Positions 1 to 9,894 of a DNA stretch of 64,000 bases are shown here, piece after piece. Source of the DNA: Epiperipatus broadwayi (Eukaryota; Onychophora; Udeonychophora; Euonychophora; Peripatidae); the NCBI GenBank assembly GCA_028023455.1, contig JAQFVV010000020.1:8663092-8727091 (forward strand), given 5' to 3'. The notes beneath the pieces are model-generated. The model was given only the letters and a program-made list of their open reading frames with translations. It searched no databases and was not told the origin of the DNA. Within the stretch, counting starts at the first letter, position 1; each line of letters begins with the position of its first letter. Both the position numbers and the translations under genes were made by a program.

Positions 1-642
1 TGCTTTGGCACTATTATATTAAAAAAATATCAGTAATATTAATTCACTTTACATATAAACTTAACTAATTTTTTGTAAGATGCCTTGTAGTGGTATTAAA
101 CACTTTGTAATTCTCTTTTATCACAATAGTTCAATGAAGTTTATAAATTGACTAATATAAAATCTACTTTTCTTTAATTATATTTTTGGTCAAAAATGGA
201 ATCTCTTCTATTGCAAAAATGGCATTTGTGTGTTTATAAAGCTAAATATATGAAAAAAAAACAGTAAATTTAATGGTTGCCAATTAGTGTAAAAGTAATT
301 TTTAAATTTAAAGTTTTATATATATAGTGTTTAATAAATGTATATTAAAAATTATACACAATTTGAGTCAAGAAGTATGTAAACATTATATTACTCTATG
401 CAGATATAAGTTTTTTTAGTGATAATATTGTAATATTATTTAACTTTTTTTATTAGATATATTTTAAAAATTTATTTTTAAAATTATTTGGTTTTCTTAA
501 AATGTATATATAAATTTAAATAAAATATTTTTATTTTTCCAAAAACCCAATAGATTTCTTTATTGAAACATATATATTGACTTTGTTTTTCAATAAAAGA
601 AAATAACACATTCATAAAAAAATGATTAATATAAGCAATTAA
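1..642. other. AT-rich non-coding sequence
   Basis: No coding sequence, structured repeat or RNA gene is recognised. The stretch is A/T homopolymer runs and TA-rich sequence up to the 5' truncation point of the LINE-A fragment that follows. Confidence 0.6.
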
Positions 643-1271
643 TATGAAAATAAAGATTGATTATGATGTGTTAGAAGAAACTAACAGCTACAAATACCTT
701 GGTCAGATTATTAATACAGACGGAAACATAATGGATGAAATTAATCATAGAATTAAACTTGGTTGGAGTGCTTTTGGTAGAAATAACTTGATACTAAAAG
801 GAAATATGCCTATGTGTTTGAAAAGGAAGGTTTTTAATAAATGTGTTTTACCAGTACTTATTTATGGATCTGAGACTTGGACACTTAATAGAAGAACAAT
901 ACAGAGACTTCAGACCACTCAAAGAAGTATGGAGAGATGCATGTTGGGAGTAACAAGAAGAGATCAAAAATGCAATATATGGGTAAGAGAACAAACAGGT
1001 ATTACTGACCTCATTGAAAAAATTAAAAGACTGAAGTGGAGTTGGGCTGGACATATTGCTAGAAGAGATGATAATATATGGTCAAAGTGAAATCGTAAAC
1101 TGGATTCCAAGAGATTGTAAAAGACCCAGAAAGCGACCACATGTAAGATGGATGGATGAAATAAGAAAGTGTGCAGAGGCAATGTGGAGAAGAGAAGCTA
1201 AAGTTCGGAGATGGATTGAACTTGAAGAAACCTTCATTCTGCAGTGGATTGATAATGGTTGATGATGATGT
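643..1271 (+). mobile_element. LINE-A (RTE clade) 3' fragment, frameshifted
   Basis: 5'-truncated copy of the RTE-type LINE whose near-intact copy lies at 53162-56456 on the other strand. A 148-residue frame (644-1090) starts at the equivalent of residue ~658 of that protein and carries the post-RT segment, including [11 protein letters not shown] and [14 protein letters not shown] frameshift near 1075-1090 moves the rest ([11 protein letters not shown] to the terminal ILQWIDNG) into the frame ending at 1262. The copy ends in a short TGATGATGATG tail, as RTE elements commonly end in simple repeats rather than poly(A). Dead, because it lacks endonuclease and RT. Confidence 0.92.
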
Positions 1272-2457
1272 GTGAGTATATAGTTAGTTATATATGTTAT
1301 TAGTAATGCAGTATACTGTATATTGTGTATTTATAGCTCTAAGGAAAACTGTTAAAACAGTTAAAATGGTCAGATTAAGTAAGATGAATAAACAAATTGT
1401 TGGTATCAAGTGTATGTATGAAATGAATCAATTGATCTTATTGATATTTATTAAAAGTAACCAAATTTGTGAGCAAAATAGTAATACTCAATCCAGATAG
1501 AAACCATTGTTTACTTCATTCTTATATAATTTATTTTAGCATTTTAAAAAGTAAAGGAAAACCATAGACTCTGAGATCATAGGAAACCTTTAGTTATGAT
1601 TTGATACTGATCTGTCCAATGCAGATTAAAAAAGTCTACCTATTAGAAAATATAAACTAGGTATACATTTATCATTTAATATTAAACTTTAGCTAAGTTA
1701 ACTATAGGCTGATTACTTAAAAAAACATATTAAGTCTGCTTGAGAGTTTAAAAAAAATCATTATTCACCAATCCACGAATGAAGACCAGTTTGTAATCAT
1801 GGTAGGTTCCCTTTGTTTTAAAATAATTATTGATGGGATAGTATATGTCAATTCTAGGGCATGTTTGAAAAAATACTTTAGTACATAGCTTTAATAAAAT
1901 AAACTCTTTTCCACTTATTTACCGGTTTTATGTAGATTAAGCTGAGTTTCTTGCATAAAAAACGATGACCATTTAAGAGTTGAAATATTTCACATAGAAA
2001 GAAAGCACAATACACTTCATTTTATTAAAATAAAAATAATTGAATTGGTTTGCCGCTTGGAAAGTTATAAGCCATTCAAACTCGGAAGTATCAGAAATGA
2101 CATGTGACCTGATGACTTTTAGCTTCTTTAGTTTATCACTTTATTATTGCACTAAACAATGTAGAATACTTTAAAATTATTGGATATATGAAACTCTCAT
2201 TCATTTCAATGATTTATTATTAGCCTTTAGTTTAATGCTTTGATTATCAGTTAATTCCTGGACTGACTTCCAGTTGAGGAAAATATTAAAAAAAATCTCT
2301 GATTAAGTGAATGGAACAATTATGATAATTGCCATGTGAATGCTCAAACATCACATAACTTATTTATCGCCGACTTACAATCATTACTTTTTTTATTGAA
2401 GACCTATCTCTTTAGAGCTTGATGTATTAAATCCTTGATTGTTAAAACAGTCATTTG
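1272..2457. other. Unannotated AT-rich stretch
   Basis: No gene or repeat family is recognised. Short open frames (for example 1294-1500) have no motif and low-complexity composition. Confidence 0.5.
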
Positions 2458-2462
2458 TAGTT

Positions 2463-2573
2463 TTGCATTGGTGGTCGAGAGGTCAGCACAACTGCCTTGC
2501 AGTTGCCCGGGTTGCGGGTTCGCGTCCCGGCCGATGCTATGACACTTAAAAAAAAAAAAAATTTAAAAAAAAA
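2463..2573 (+). repeat. tRNA-derived SINE (SINE-T)
   Basis: tRNA-like head starting GCATTGGTGGTCGAGAGG, with a pol III B-box match GGTTCGCGTCCC near 2517-2528, then CGGCCGATGCTATGACAC and an A-rich tail to about 2573. The same sequence recurs, mostly on the minus strand, at 46186, 49976, 59146 and 63158, and as a related subtype at 23048 and 56571. It is not a functional tRNA gene: the fold is not closed and it ends in oligo(A). The parent is probably a tRNA with a long variable arm (Ser/Leu type), an inference from the spacing only. Confidence 0.85.
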
Positions 2574-2579
2574 TGTTTG

Positions 2580-3647
2580 TATAAAAATCATAATTAATTA
2601 TAAAACCTAATCATTTTATATCTCTCCCACCCTTCTCCCTTTTTTTAAAAAAAAAAAAATTATAGAAAAATTCAGTAAAATTTATTTCACATCTTAAAAG
2701 CTGTAAGCTTATGTTGATGAAAAAATAATGCTTTAAGTTACTTGGTTTTTGACAGCTTTTACATTAATGATAAAGAGCAAATTAATACTTTAAATATTTT
2801 CAATTGGGGACCATATATAAATGTTTTATTCGGCATAATTCACTGTAGAGGAAAGAAAATTATTAAAACAAGTCACCAGAAGAGAGATAGATCTTTGAAA
2901 GTGTATATATATTATTATTAAGAACTGTTAAGAATAACGATTGATGGATGTCCAAAGTAACATCATAAAACTACTTTAAACAATCAAAATTGAGCTGTAA
3001 ATATTTTTAAAAAATCAAAATTTTATATGCATTTAAATTAGAATAATTCCACTCATCATCATTTCCAAACATTATTGACTTATTGTAAAAGGAAAAAAGC
3101 TTAGCAAGTTACAGTTTTATTCTTTTTTCAATAATGCCAAAGATATATGTTTAGTATTTTATTATTTAGTTTGCTCTCATTTCCTACTTTTTAATTATAA
3201 CATCCATCTCTCCATATTTGCTGTGTAATCTGTATTCATCGTATTGTCTTTCTTATCGATGATACCTCTGAAGCATGCATAAACATAGGTAAAATGAATT
3301 TATTTTATTTTAAGAAAATAAGTATATTTAAATACTAATGATATCTTTAATGTAAAGTTATTTACATGGAATATAGTCCATATAACTTCAATTCTATGAT
3401 CATTTTCTTTTACTAATTTGTATATTCTATATTTTTAAAAACATATTGAACATTACTATAGTCTTTTTATTATTTGCTTTAGTTTAACCTTTTTTTTTTT
3501 TTTGTAAGATGACATTATCTACGAAATAATTGTCTTAATCTTTCGTTATATGGTGTATTATTTTCATCATTTAGTTTAATTATTAAATGTTTGTAGAAAA
3601 ATTCACATTTCATTCAAAGTTTTTCCAAATATATTTAACTGTAAATA
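2580..3647. other. Unannotated AT-rich stretch
   Basis: Homopolymer-rich DNA with a short C-rich stretch near 2625. No coding or repeat family was recognised. Confidence 0.5.
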
Positions 3648-3730
3648 ATATCCGTTTCTCCTCTCTTCATCAGATGTTGTTTGCTTGACTAATAATGTAG
3701 AATGGAAATTCAACAGGTGTTATTTAGAAT
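3648..3730 (-). repeat. Relic of SINE-C/Penelope-type hammerhead-like repeat
   Basis: Reading the minus strand, CATCTGATGAAGAGAGG is followed by AGAAACGG, a hammerhead-like CTGATGA...GAAAC arrangement. Flanking sequence to about 3730 (GACTAATAATGTAGAATGGAA on plus) matches the repeat at 60815-60890 in the inverted pair at 60740-61290. Only this short core is preserved. Confidence 0.5.
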
Positions 3731-4236
3731 CATAATTATTGATTTTAAAGCGATGTTCTAATTAATTTGACTCTTCTGTTATTGACAATAGTCAAAAGAA
3801 GTTTTATAATAAGGTCTTTCAGATTTCTTCATTTAGTGTCGTCACCTTAAATTTACTATTTACACATCTAAATATCACAGGCTCAATCTTCATGTTAGAT
3901 AGCAAAAATTTGGAGGAAAAAAAAGGGGGAAATAACACCATTAAAAACATTGAGTTCTAAAATAACTTATGTGTTATTATTGAAAGCTTAGATCAAAGTT
4001 TGATATTTTTTTTAAAAATAAAATATTTAACATTTCTATTATATAACCTTTTTTACTTTATTTGTTTACCATTTTAATCCATGAAATATTCAATATAAAA
4101 TTGGCATAATTTTCAAGAAGGTGGAACTATTCTATCAAAGTTCTGAGTAGTTTAATGTAGTAGTAGATGAATGGGGGAAGTGGAGATTATCATATTTAGG
4201 ACCAAAACTCAACACTTGAGTAATAAATCATGGGAT
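3731..4236. other. Unannotated AT-rich stretch
   Basis: Nothing recognisable apart from homopolymer runs. Confidence 0.5.
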
Positions 4237-4494
4237 TTATCTCTTCATAAGTTGGTTCAATAGTAAACTCTGGAGTTCAGGATCCATGGAATATGGTTCA
4301 ATAATGATACTGCTGACCAACACAAGGGAATAAAGATTAGATATCAAGATCACTAAAAAGGGCTTGGAACCTGCCTGGAATTTGAAAGATTTTAATATAA
4401 CCTTCAGTGCCCAAATTATAATAAGCAGAACTCCAGTAATAATGGAACTTATGTATTCAGCAGTATCCATTAACTTAGAAGAATTGTTGATCAA
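4237..4494 (-). pseudogene. Unidentified 85-codon frame, possible transposon relic
   Basis: An open frame with hydrophobic stretches and a segment reading IIWALKVILKSFKFQAGSKPF. That segment faintly resembles the RNase H region of LTR-retrotransposon polyproteins, which has IVWAL followed by a GxxF motif. No catalytic residue can be placed with confidence and no flanking pol sequence was found. It could equally be a chance frame; no function is assigned. Confidence 0.2.
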
Positions 4495-4499
4495 AAGTA

Positions 4500-4774
4500 A
4501 ATAAAGAAAAGGAACTTATAAATTGCTATAAAGCAATAAACCATAAAAGATTATGAGAAAAATTAGATTTCTCATCATGTTTAAACTATAGTAAAGATTT
4601 TTAAGAATAATAAAATCATCTATCTGTTCATCAAAAAGCATAGCAAAATATTAAATCATAATGATTTAACCAATTAGAATGCATAATATTAGTACCAATA
4701 TCATTATCTCAAAGAAGTTCAAATCAGATAGGAATAGATCTAACAATTTTTTTTAAAGCATAATTCACAATCAA
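4500..4774. other. Unannotated AT-rich stretch
   Basis: No coding or repeat signal was recognised between the 85-codon frame and the inverted repeat at 4791. Confidence 0.45.
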
Positions 4775-4790
4775 CATCAAATCTTCATAT

Positions 4791-5045
4791 ACAACAACAT
4801 ATTTTTTACATAATCACAATCTTCTTACACCATTTAAGAAAAAATATTTATTTTTATTATTTTAATATTTATTATTTTAATGATCGGATGGTGAAATTAA
4901 ATGGTGGAAAGGGAAAAGTAGAGAAATAGAATGAGACCTGAAGAAGAGTGTGAGGAACTGTCGAAACTGTAATTAAAATAATAAATATTTTTTGCTTAAA
5001 AGGTGTAAGAAGATTGTGATTATTTAAAATATATATTGTTGTAAC
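4791..5045 (+). repeat. Inverted-repeat Penelope/hammerhead-like fragment
   Basis: Arms of about 70 bp (4791-4860 and 4975-5045) are imperfect reverse complements; each contains the reverse or direct form of GGTGTAAGAAGATTGTGAT. Between them, 4937-4970 reads CCTGAAGAAGAGTG...GTCGAAACTGT, a degraded hammerhead-like core (CTGAtGA...GAAAC). The same sequence, including the ATTTTGCTT tail, occurs at 13435-13550. Penelope-like elements are known to carry hammerhead motifs and inverted terminal fragments, so this is probably a remnant of one. Confidence 0.5.
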
Positions 5046-5056
5046 ATCAAATCTGT

Positions 5057-5289
5057 TACTCATTGGACAACTAACACCACTGACTCTAAATTGGTTGCTA
5101 TTTCATTTCAAGTTAGGTCAATATATTTTCTTTGTCTAAAGCAAAGAAAAAGTATTTCATGTAACTGACACAGTAAACAATTGAATAATAAAAATGTTTT
5201 AAGTCAGCTTTAATGTGTGAATATGGACTAACAATTTAGTCATTATTGAAGTTGATTGAGAAGTTAGAAATTGATGTTCACTAAGGTAA
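5057..5289. other. Unannotated AT-rich stretch
   Basis: No feature seen. Confidence 0.45.
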
Positions 5290-5303
5290 ACAACTCTAAA
5301 AAA

Positions 5304-5504
5304 TGTAAAACATATAAAACTCTCCATACAGTAGTGCCACTTAGTGCAAGCCAGAATAATCAATGGATGCAAGAAGGTTTGTGTATAAAATCCCTATCTA
5401 GTTCCTACTTATTCAATATCCCCAGAATACTATTCGAAGAGCTTTGCCTGTTTTAACAGCTTGAGAACAAATAAGAAATGGTGATCCTGTGATGTTTAGT
5501 GGCC
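5304..5504. mobile_element. Family R copy 1 (hammerhead-type repeat, short head-to-head form)
   Basis: The left part runs in minus orientation from ATAAAACTCTCCATACAGTA through GTGCAAGCCAGAATAATC and AAAATCCC to AATATCCCCAGAATACTA, stopping inside the hammerhead. The right part is in plus orientation, from TTTGCCTGTTTTAACAG to GATGTTTAGTGGC. It has the same two outer ends as the copies at 25179, 43964 and 12449. A degenerate duplication (CTAAAAAATGTAAA at about 5290, CTAAAAGATGTACA at about 5505) flanks it. Confidence 0.7.
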
Positions 5505-5518
5505 TAAAAGATGTACAA

Positions 5519-5921
5519 GTGTTAGATTATAAATAGAATCTATTTTTATATTATGCTCAGTGTATTCTATTTCAATATGAGCAAGAAGATCAGAATATTA
5601 TTACCAACTTTGCAACAATGACTATTATTAGCAACTGAAAAGCACTTGTGAAATGAATACAATAATCACCACTATCTTAAATTGACAGTATAAAGGTAGA
5701 CAACAATCAAACATGACCGCCTACTAGAAGTAAATACTTAATATATTTATATTTCAAAGTCTTGAACACAGACTTTCAAGCTCTCTACAATATACCTGTA
5801 TTATATATACCATCATTAATTGTCTATAAATTACTAATCAGCATAACTTGGTTATATTTTAGCAGCAAAACTTCATTGTTAAAAATAAAGCTGTAATTAT
5901 GTTATTGGCTTACATTTCCAG
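5519..5921. other. Unannotated AT-rich stretch
   Basis: No coding signal seen. It ends at the 5' truncation of the Penelope-like element. Confidence 0.45.
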
Positions 5922-6404
5922 ATGAAAATCATTATTCAAGGGTATACTTTTTGTTTAAAAGATATGAGGGCTAGGGGTCTTATAAATAATAATGTATATA
6001 ACTTTTTAGTACCAACCAAAATTCATCCTAGTAGTTTTTATATTTTGCCAAAGATTCATAAACCTGGTTGTCCAGGCAGACCTATTGTAGCTAGTATTGG
6101 TAGTCCTACAAAAGATATTTCAGCATATGTTGATAATATTAAATTTATTCCACCATCATTTAATTCTTATGTTAAAGATACTACTCATTTTCTTTGTGTG
6201 TTAGAAAATATTAAATCTGAATTACCAGTTGATTGTTTTTTGGTTACTTTGGATATTGTATCATTATACACAAATATACCTCATGATGATGGAGTTGAGG
6301 CTATTAAATGTGCTTTACAAGATAGAGAATATGATCATGGTCTTATTACTACTATGATTGAATTAATATATTTGGTTTTAAGAAATAATTTTTTTTACTT
6401 TTGA
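5922..6404 (+). pseudogene. PLE reverse transcriptase, N-terminal part
   Basis: 160 codons. FYILPKIHK (about residues 39-47) and GRPIVASIG (52-60) are the hallmark early RT motifs of PLEs. TLDIVSLYTNIP (109-120) is RT motif A with the catalytic Asp at about 111. The frame ends at 6404, just before RT motif B, because of a frameshift; the next piece continues the alignment in another frame. The ATG at 5922 is not the natural start, since the upstream region is lost. Confidence 0.88.
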
Positions 6405-6438
6405 TTCTAGATACTATTTACAGAAACAGGGTACTGCA

Positions 6439-6981
6439 ATGGGTACAAAGATGGCACCAAGTTATGTGAATATTTTTATGTCAAAACTAGAATCCTCTAT
6501 ACTTGATAATGCTAGGCTGAAACCTCACACTTGGCTTAGATATATAGATGACATTTTCATGATATGGCAACATAGTGAAGTTGAACTTCATAATTTTTTA
6601 AGTTATTTAAATAATTTTAATAAAAATATTAATTTCACAATGAATTTTTCAAAATCAATTGCTCATTTTCTTGATGTTGAAGTTATTTACACTAATAGAG
6701 TTCTTACTACTACTGTATATAGGAAACCAACTGATAATAACCGCTATCTACATTTTTATAGTAACCATCCTAAACATTTAAAGGCTAATATTCCTTATAG
6801 ACAATTTTTAAGGATGAAGAGGATTTGTAATGATGAGAAATTTCTTCAACAAAATAATAGTATTTTATATAATAGATTGCTCAATATGAGGTATCCTAAG
6901 ACATTGTTGGATAATGCAGTAAGGAGTTCTTCTTTGATAGAAAGAAACTTCTTTTATCTGAAAAGAGTAAAAAACAATTAG
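6439..6981 (+). pseudogene. PLE reverse transcriptase, C-terminal part and thumb
   Basis: 180 codons. GTKMAPSYVNIFM (residues 2-14) is RT motif B and RYIDDIFMIW (34-43) is motif C, with the catalytic YIDD retained. VYRKPTDNNRYLHFYSNHP follows, typical of PLE and telomerase-like RTs, and then the helical connector to the endonuclease. A frameshift at about 6980 puts the rest in another frame. Confidence 0.88.
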
Positions 6982-6992
6982 ATGTTCCACCA

Positions 6993-7337
6993 TTGGTTCT
7001 TACTTTTAATAGAGATTTACCTAATATTAACCGGATATTGGCGAAACATTTTAACATATTACAGTCCACAGATTATTTAAAATCTATTTTTTCTGATCCA
7101 CCTAAGGTTGTATATCGAAAACATAGATCACTTAGAGATATACTTGTCAAAACAAATTTTATTGGTAGTTCTGTACAGGTAAAAGGGTGTTCTCCATGTG
7201 AGGATAAAAGATGTTTTACATGTAAACATATTGTTGTGACAAAAGTGGTCTTTAGTACTAAGAATCGTAATTTTAAATGGTATATTCTTAATTATGTTAC
7301 ATGTAAAAGTGTTAATTTGATATATTTGATAGTGTAG
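6993..7337 (+). pseudogene. PLE linker with CCHC-like zinc finger and start of GIY-YIG
   Basis: Contains VYRKHRSLRDILVKTNF (residues 40-56), the usual PLE inter-domain motif. It is followed by CSPCEDKRCFTCKHI (66-80), a compact Cys/His cluster of the kind described for Neptune-type PLEs. LIYLIV (109-114) is the GIY half of the nuclease motif. A stop at 7335 interrupts the domain immediately afterwards. Confidence 0.82.
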
Positions 7338-7344
7338 TAGATGT

Positions 7345-7632
7345 TTAAACCAGTATATAGGTGAGTCAGCAAATAGTTTACATGTCAGAATGACTAATCA
7401 TAGATTTGACATTTTGCATAAGAATAAAGATAGACCGGTTTCAATACATTTTAACTTACCGAATCATTCAATTGATGATTTAAAAGTAGTGATTCTTCAG
7501 GAAGATTTTTCTTCTACAAGGGAGAGGAAACAAAAGAAGAGTTTTTTTATTTTTAAATTCAAGACCTTAGAACCATATGGATTGAATTTAAACACTGGAA
7601 CTATTACATCTCTGGGTTACCTGGTCTCGTAA
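7345..7632 (+). pseudogene. PLE GIY-YIG endonuclease, C-terminal part
   Basis: Begins after the frameshift with QYIGES (7351-7368), the YIG half of the GIY-YIG motif. VRMTNHRFDI then carries the conserved Arg, and HFNLPNHSIDDLKVVIL follows, as in PLE endonucleases. It ends at a stop at 7630-7632. Confidence 0.82.
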
Positions 7633-8222
7633 ATGATTTCTATATGTGAGTTTTTTATGTGAAAATTTTCTTATATGAGGTTTTTTATGTAAAGATTGGT
7701 TATATGGATGTTTAATATCTGTGTTTAATTGGTATATAGATAAATAATTAGTTATTATAAATTATTGTACTTTGCACTAACTATAATTTTTGATTAAAAT
7801 GTATAATTATTTTAGTTTTTAATGAATATTAATGTGAGCACAGCTATTTTTTGTATGTGAGCATAGTCTAATTTTTGTATGTATGCACATATGTATATTT
7901 TAATTTTTAATTTTGGATTTTTTATTATTTTTTTATTTTTATATTTATTTTATTTAAATAGAATTTAAGCTTGATTAGGAGGGAATGTAGTTTTTTTTGT
8001 TTGAATTTTGTCATTGATTGGGTAGATATTCTGTGTTAGATTTTGTGACCAATCAGGGGGTTTTTGTTAAATTTTTAATCTTTTACCAAATCTGTAATTT
8101 TTGATTATCGCCATTTTACTGTGTATTTTTTTTTCTTTCTGATGAAAACCAGTCCTCTGATTGAAATATAATATTATTTATTGGATTTATAAGTCTTTTT
8201 TTGTTTATATATATATATATAT

Positions 8223-8723
8223 AAGTAAACAGAATACTGGATGCGAGTTAATTTATGATAATAGCAAGGAAAGTAGTTTACTGTTTAAGGCTTGAATGGG
8301 ATCTTTAGTAACAAGGGAATATTCTCATAAATGGAAAAATGTTGGTGATTTAATCTGCCAGTTGTCTAAGGAAGGTATAGAAAATATTAGGCATCTGTTA
8401 ATTGAATATAAATGCCTGAAAGCATAAAAGGTACAAATAATGAAGTTGTGGAAGAATAAATATAAACAAAGTGATCATACAGAAAGTGGGTTATTGGTTT
8501 TTATGCTGGGTTTGGAAAAGATAAGGGGGGTTTACATATAAAGGCCATGGAGTTGACAAAGAGTACGATGTGAAAATGGAATGAAGCAAGATAGAAAAGA
8601 GTATAGGAAACTTAAAGTGGGGAATGGAAAGTGAAGATAGAGTGGCTAACAGGTTTTTCCAGGCATAGTGCCTGAGAGATTACTGACTCCATATAAAGAG
8701 AAGTCACAGTGCATTGAATCATA
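8223..8723 (+). mobile_element. LINE-B 3' fragment
   Basis: Matches the 3' end of LINE-B seen at 28670-29180 and on the minus strand at 35005-35480. In three broken frames it encodes the end of ORF2, including a C-terminal Cys/His cluster (CQL...IRHLLIE) near 8355-8410. It ends at GTGCATTGAATCA, a worn version of the (CATCA)n tail. 5' truncated, with its start directly against the Penelope 3' end. Confidence 0.85.
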
Positions 8724-8839
8724 TGAAAAGTAGCAGAAAAATCATACATTTGAAATATAGAGTAGGGGAATTGGAAAAATAAGAAAATATGGATTGCATT
8801 AGTATCCCACAATATGTGTATGATGGTCAGAAATAAATT

Positions 8840-9670
8840 AAGAGTGCTTTGACAGAGTATGTCATTTGTGATAAGATTTTCCAGTTGAAATGCTTAAATA
8901 AGAGTAGAAAGGAGGTAAAAGATTTATGGTTGTGTAGATCATGCATAAATATAATAAAAGAAGTGAAAAAAATGGTTTAAGTATAGAAAGTTTAAAGAAA
9001 AAGTCAGGAGAAATGGAAGAAAATATAGATAAGGAAGATACATAGGGTATTTATTTGAGGAAGTGACAAGATATAGATGATTCAATTAGTGCACTGGAAA
9101 TAGTTAGGCAAAGAATAAGTAAGATAGAGGAAGAGGTAAAGGATGTAGGAGTAAAATTAAAAGCAGACATGAAATGTGAGCAGATCAAGAAATTAATGAT
9201 TAGAAATGATATGGAAGTAAATAAGGAAGTCCAAAAGATGGAATAGGGGACACCAATTAGAGAGTGTGAAGATGTAATTGCAAGGGAAAAATAGAAATGA
9301 AAGAGTATGTTTGCCTGGAGCTAGAATTAGCAATGTTACAGATAAGGAAAGAAACAAGGGAGTAGAGATGTATATGTTATGGTAAGGATAAATTTGTCAG
9401 AGCCATCAGAGAGAGTAATGGATAAATACAAAGAATTGAATAGTAATTTGAATAAAGTTAAAGGAAAATAAATAGTAGTTGGATTACTACCAAGACTCAA
9501 CAATAGATATAATATTAGATAGGGTGCATGTTCTATAAAGAAGAGATTGAAAAAATTATGCAAGAAAAATAAGGTGTGGAGTTTCTATATTAGTAAGAGG
9601 GAGTTATATAGTAAAGATAGATTGCAATTAACAAAACAGGGAAGTGAAACATTAGGGGTTTGATTTATGA
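8840..9670 (+). pseudogene. LINE-B ORF1 relic (PHD-like finger, coiled coil, SGNH esterase-like)
   Basis: In shifting frames: CDKIFQLKC...LWLCRSC (about 8867-8945) resembles a PHD-type zinc finger. A charged helical stretch rich in E/K/V heptads (about 9060-9240) probably forms a coiled coil. VVGLLPRLNNRYN followed later by KRLKKLCKKNKV and DRLQLTKQGSETLG (about 9475-9660) resembles the C-terminal half of an SGNH esterase of the CR1/L2 ORF1 type, in which the last block would be DGLHLxxxG. Here the His and Asp are changed or uncertain, so the copy is inactive. Confidence 0.6.
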
Positions 9671-9894
9671 AAAATGTTTTAGATCAGGAAACTTATAAAG
9701 GGGGCAGGGTTTTAAATTACAGTATTATCATAAAAAGTGAAGAATGGACAGGATATAAGAAGTAAACAAACTGTAGCTGATTTAGATATAAATGTAAATG
9801 TGATGAGAGAATGGGTCTGTAAAACTAATGATAAACAAGCTAATTTCAAATGTATTAGAAGAGAAAGAGTCTAAAGAATTTATAAAAGTGCAGT

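Larger units (their letters stand above)
5922..8215 (+). mobile_element. Penelope-like element, 5'-truncated, frameshifted
   Basis: Decayed Penelope-like retroelement (PLE). PLEs encode a telomerase-related reverse transcriptase fused to a GIY-YIG endonuclease. The coding region (5922-7632) is broken into four pieces by frameshifts near 6400, 6980 and 7335. The 3' UTR runs to about 8215, where a TA repeat abuts a LINE-B fragment. At 8142-8175 the 3' UTR contains CTGATGA...GATTGAAA with a potential stem II (AACCAG/CTGATT), a degenerate hammerhead-like core. The N-terminal part of the protein is missing. The zinc finger before the GIY-YIG domain suggests a Neptune-like group. Confidence 0.9.
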
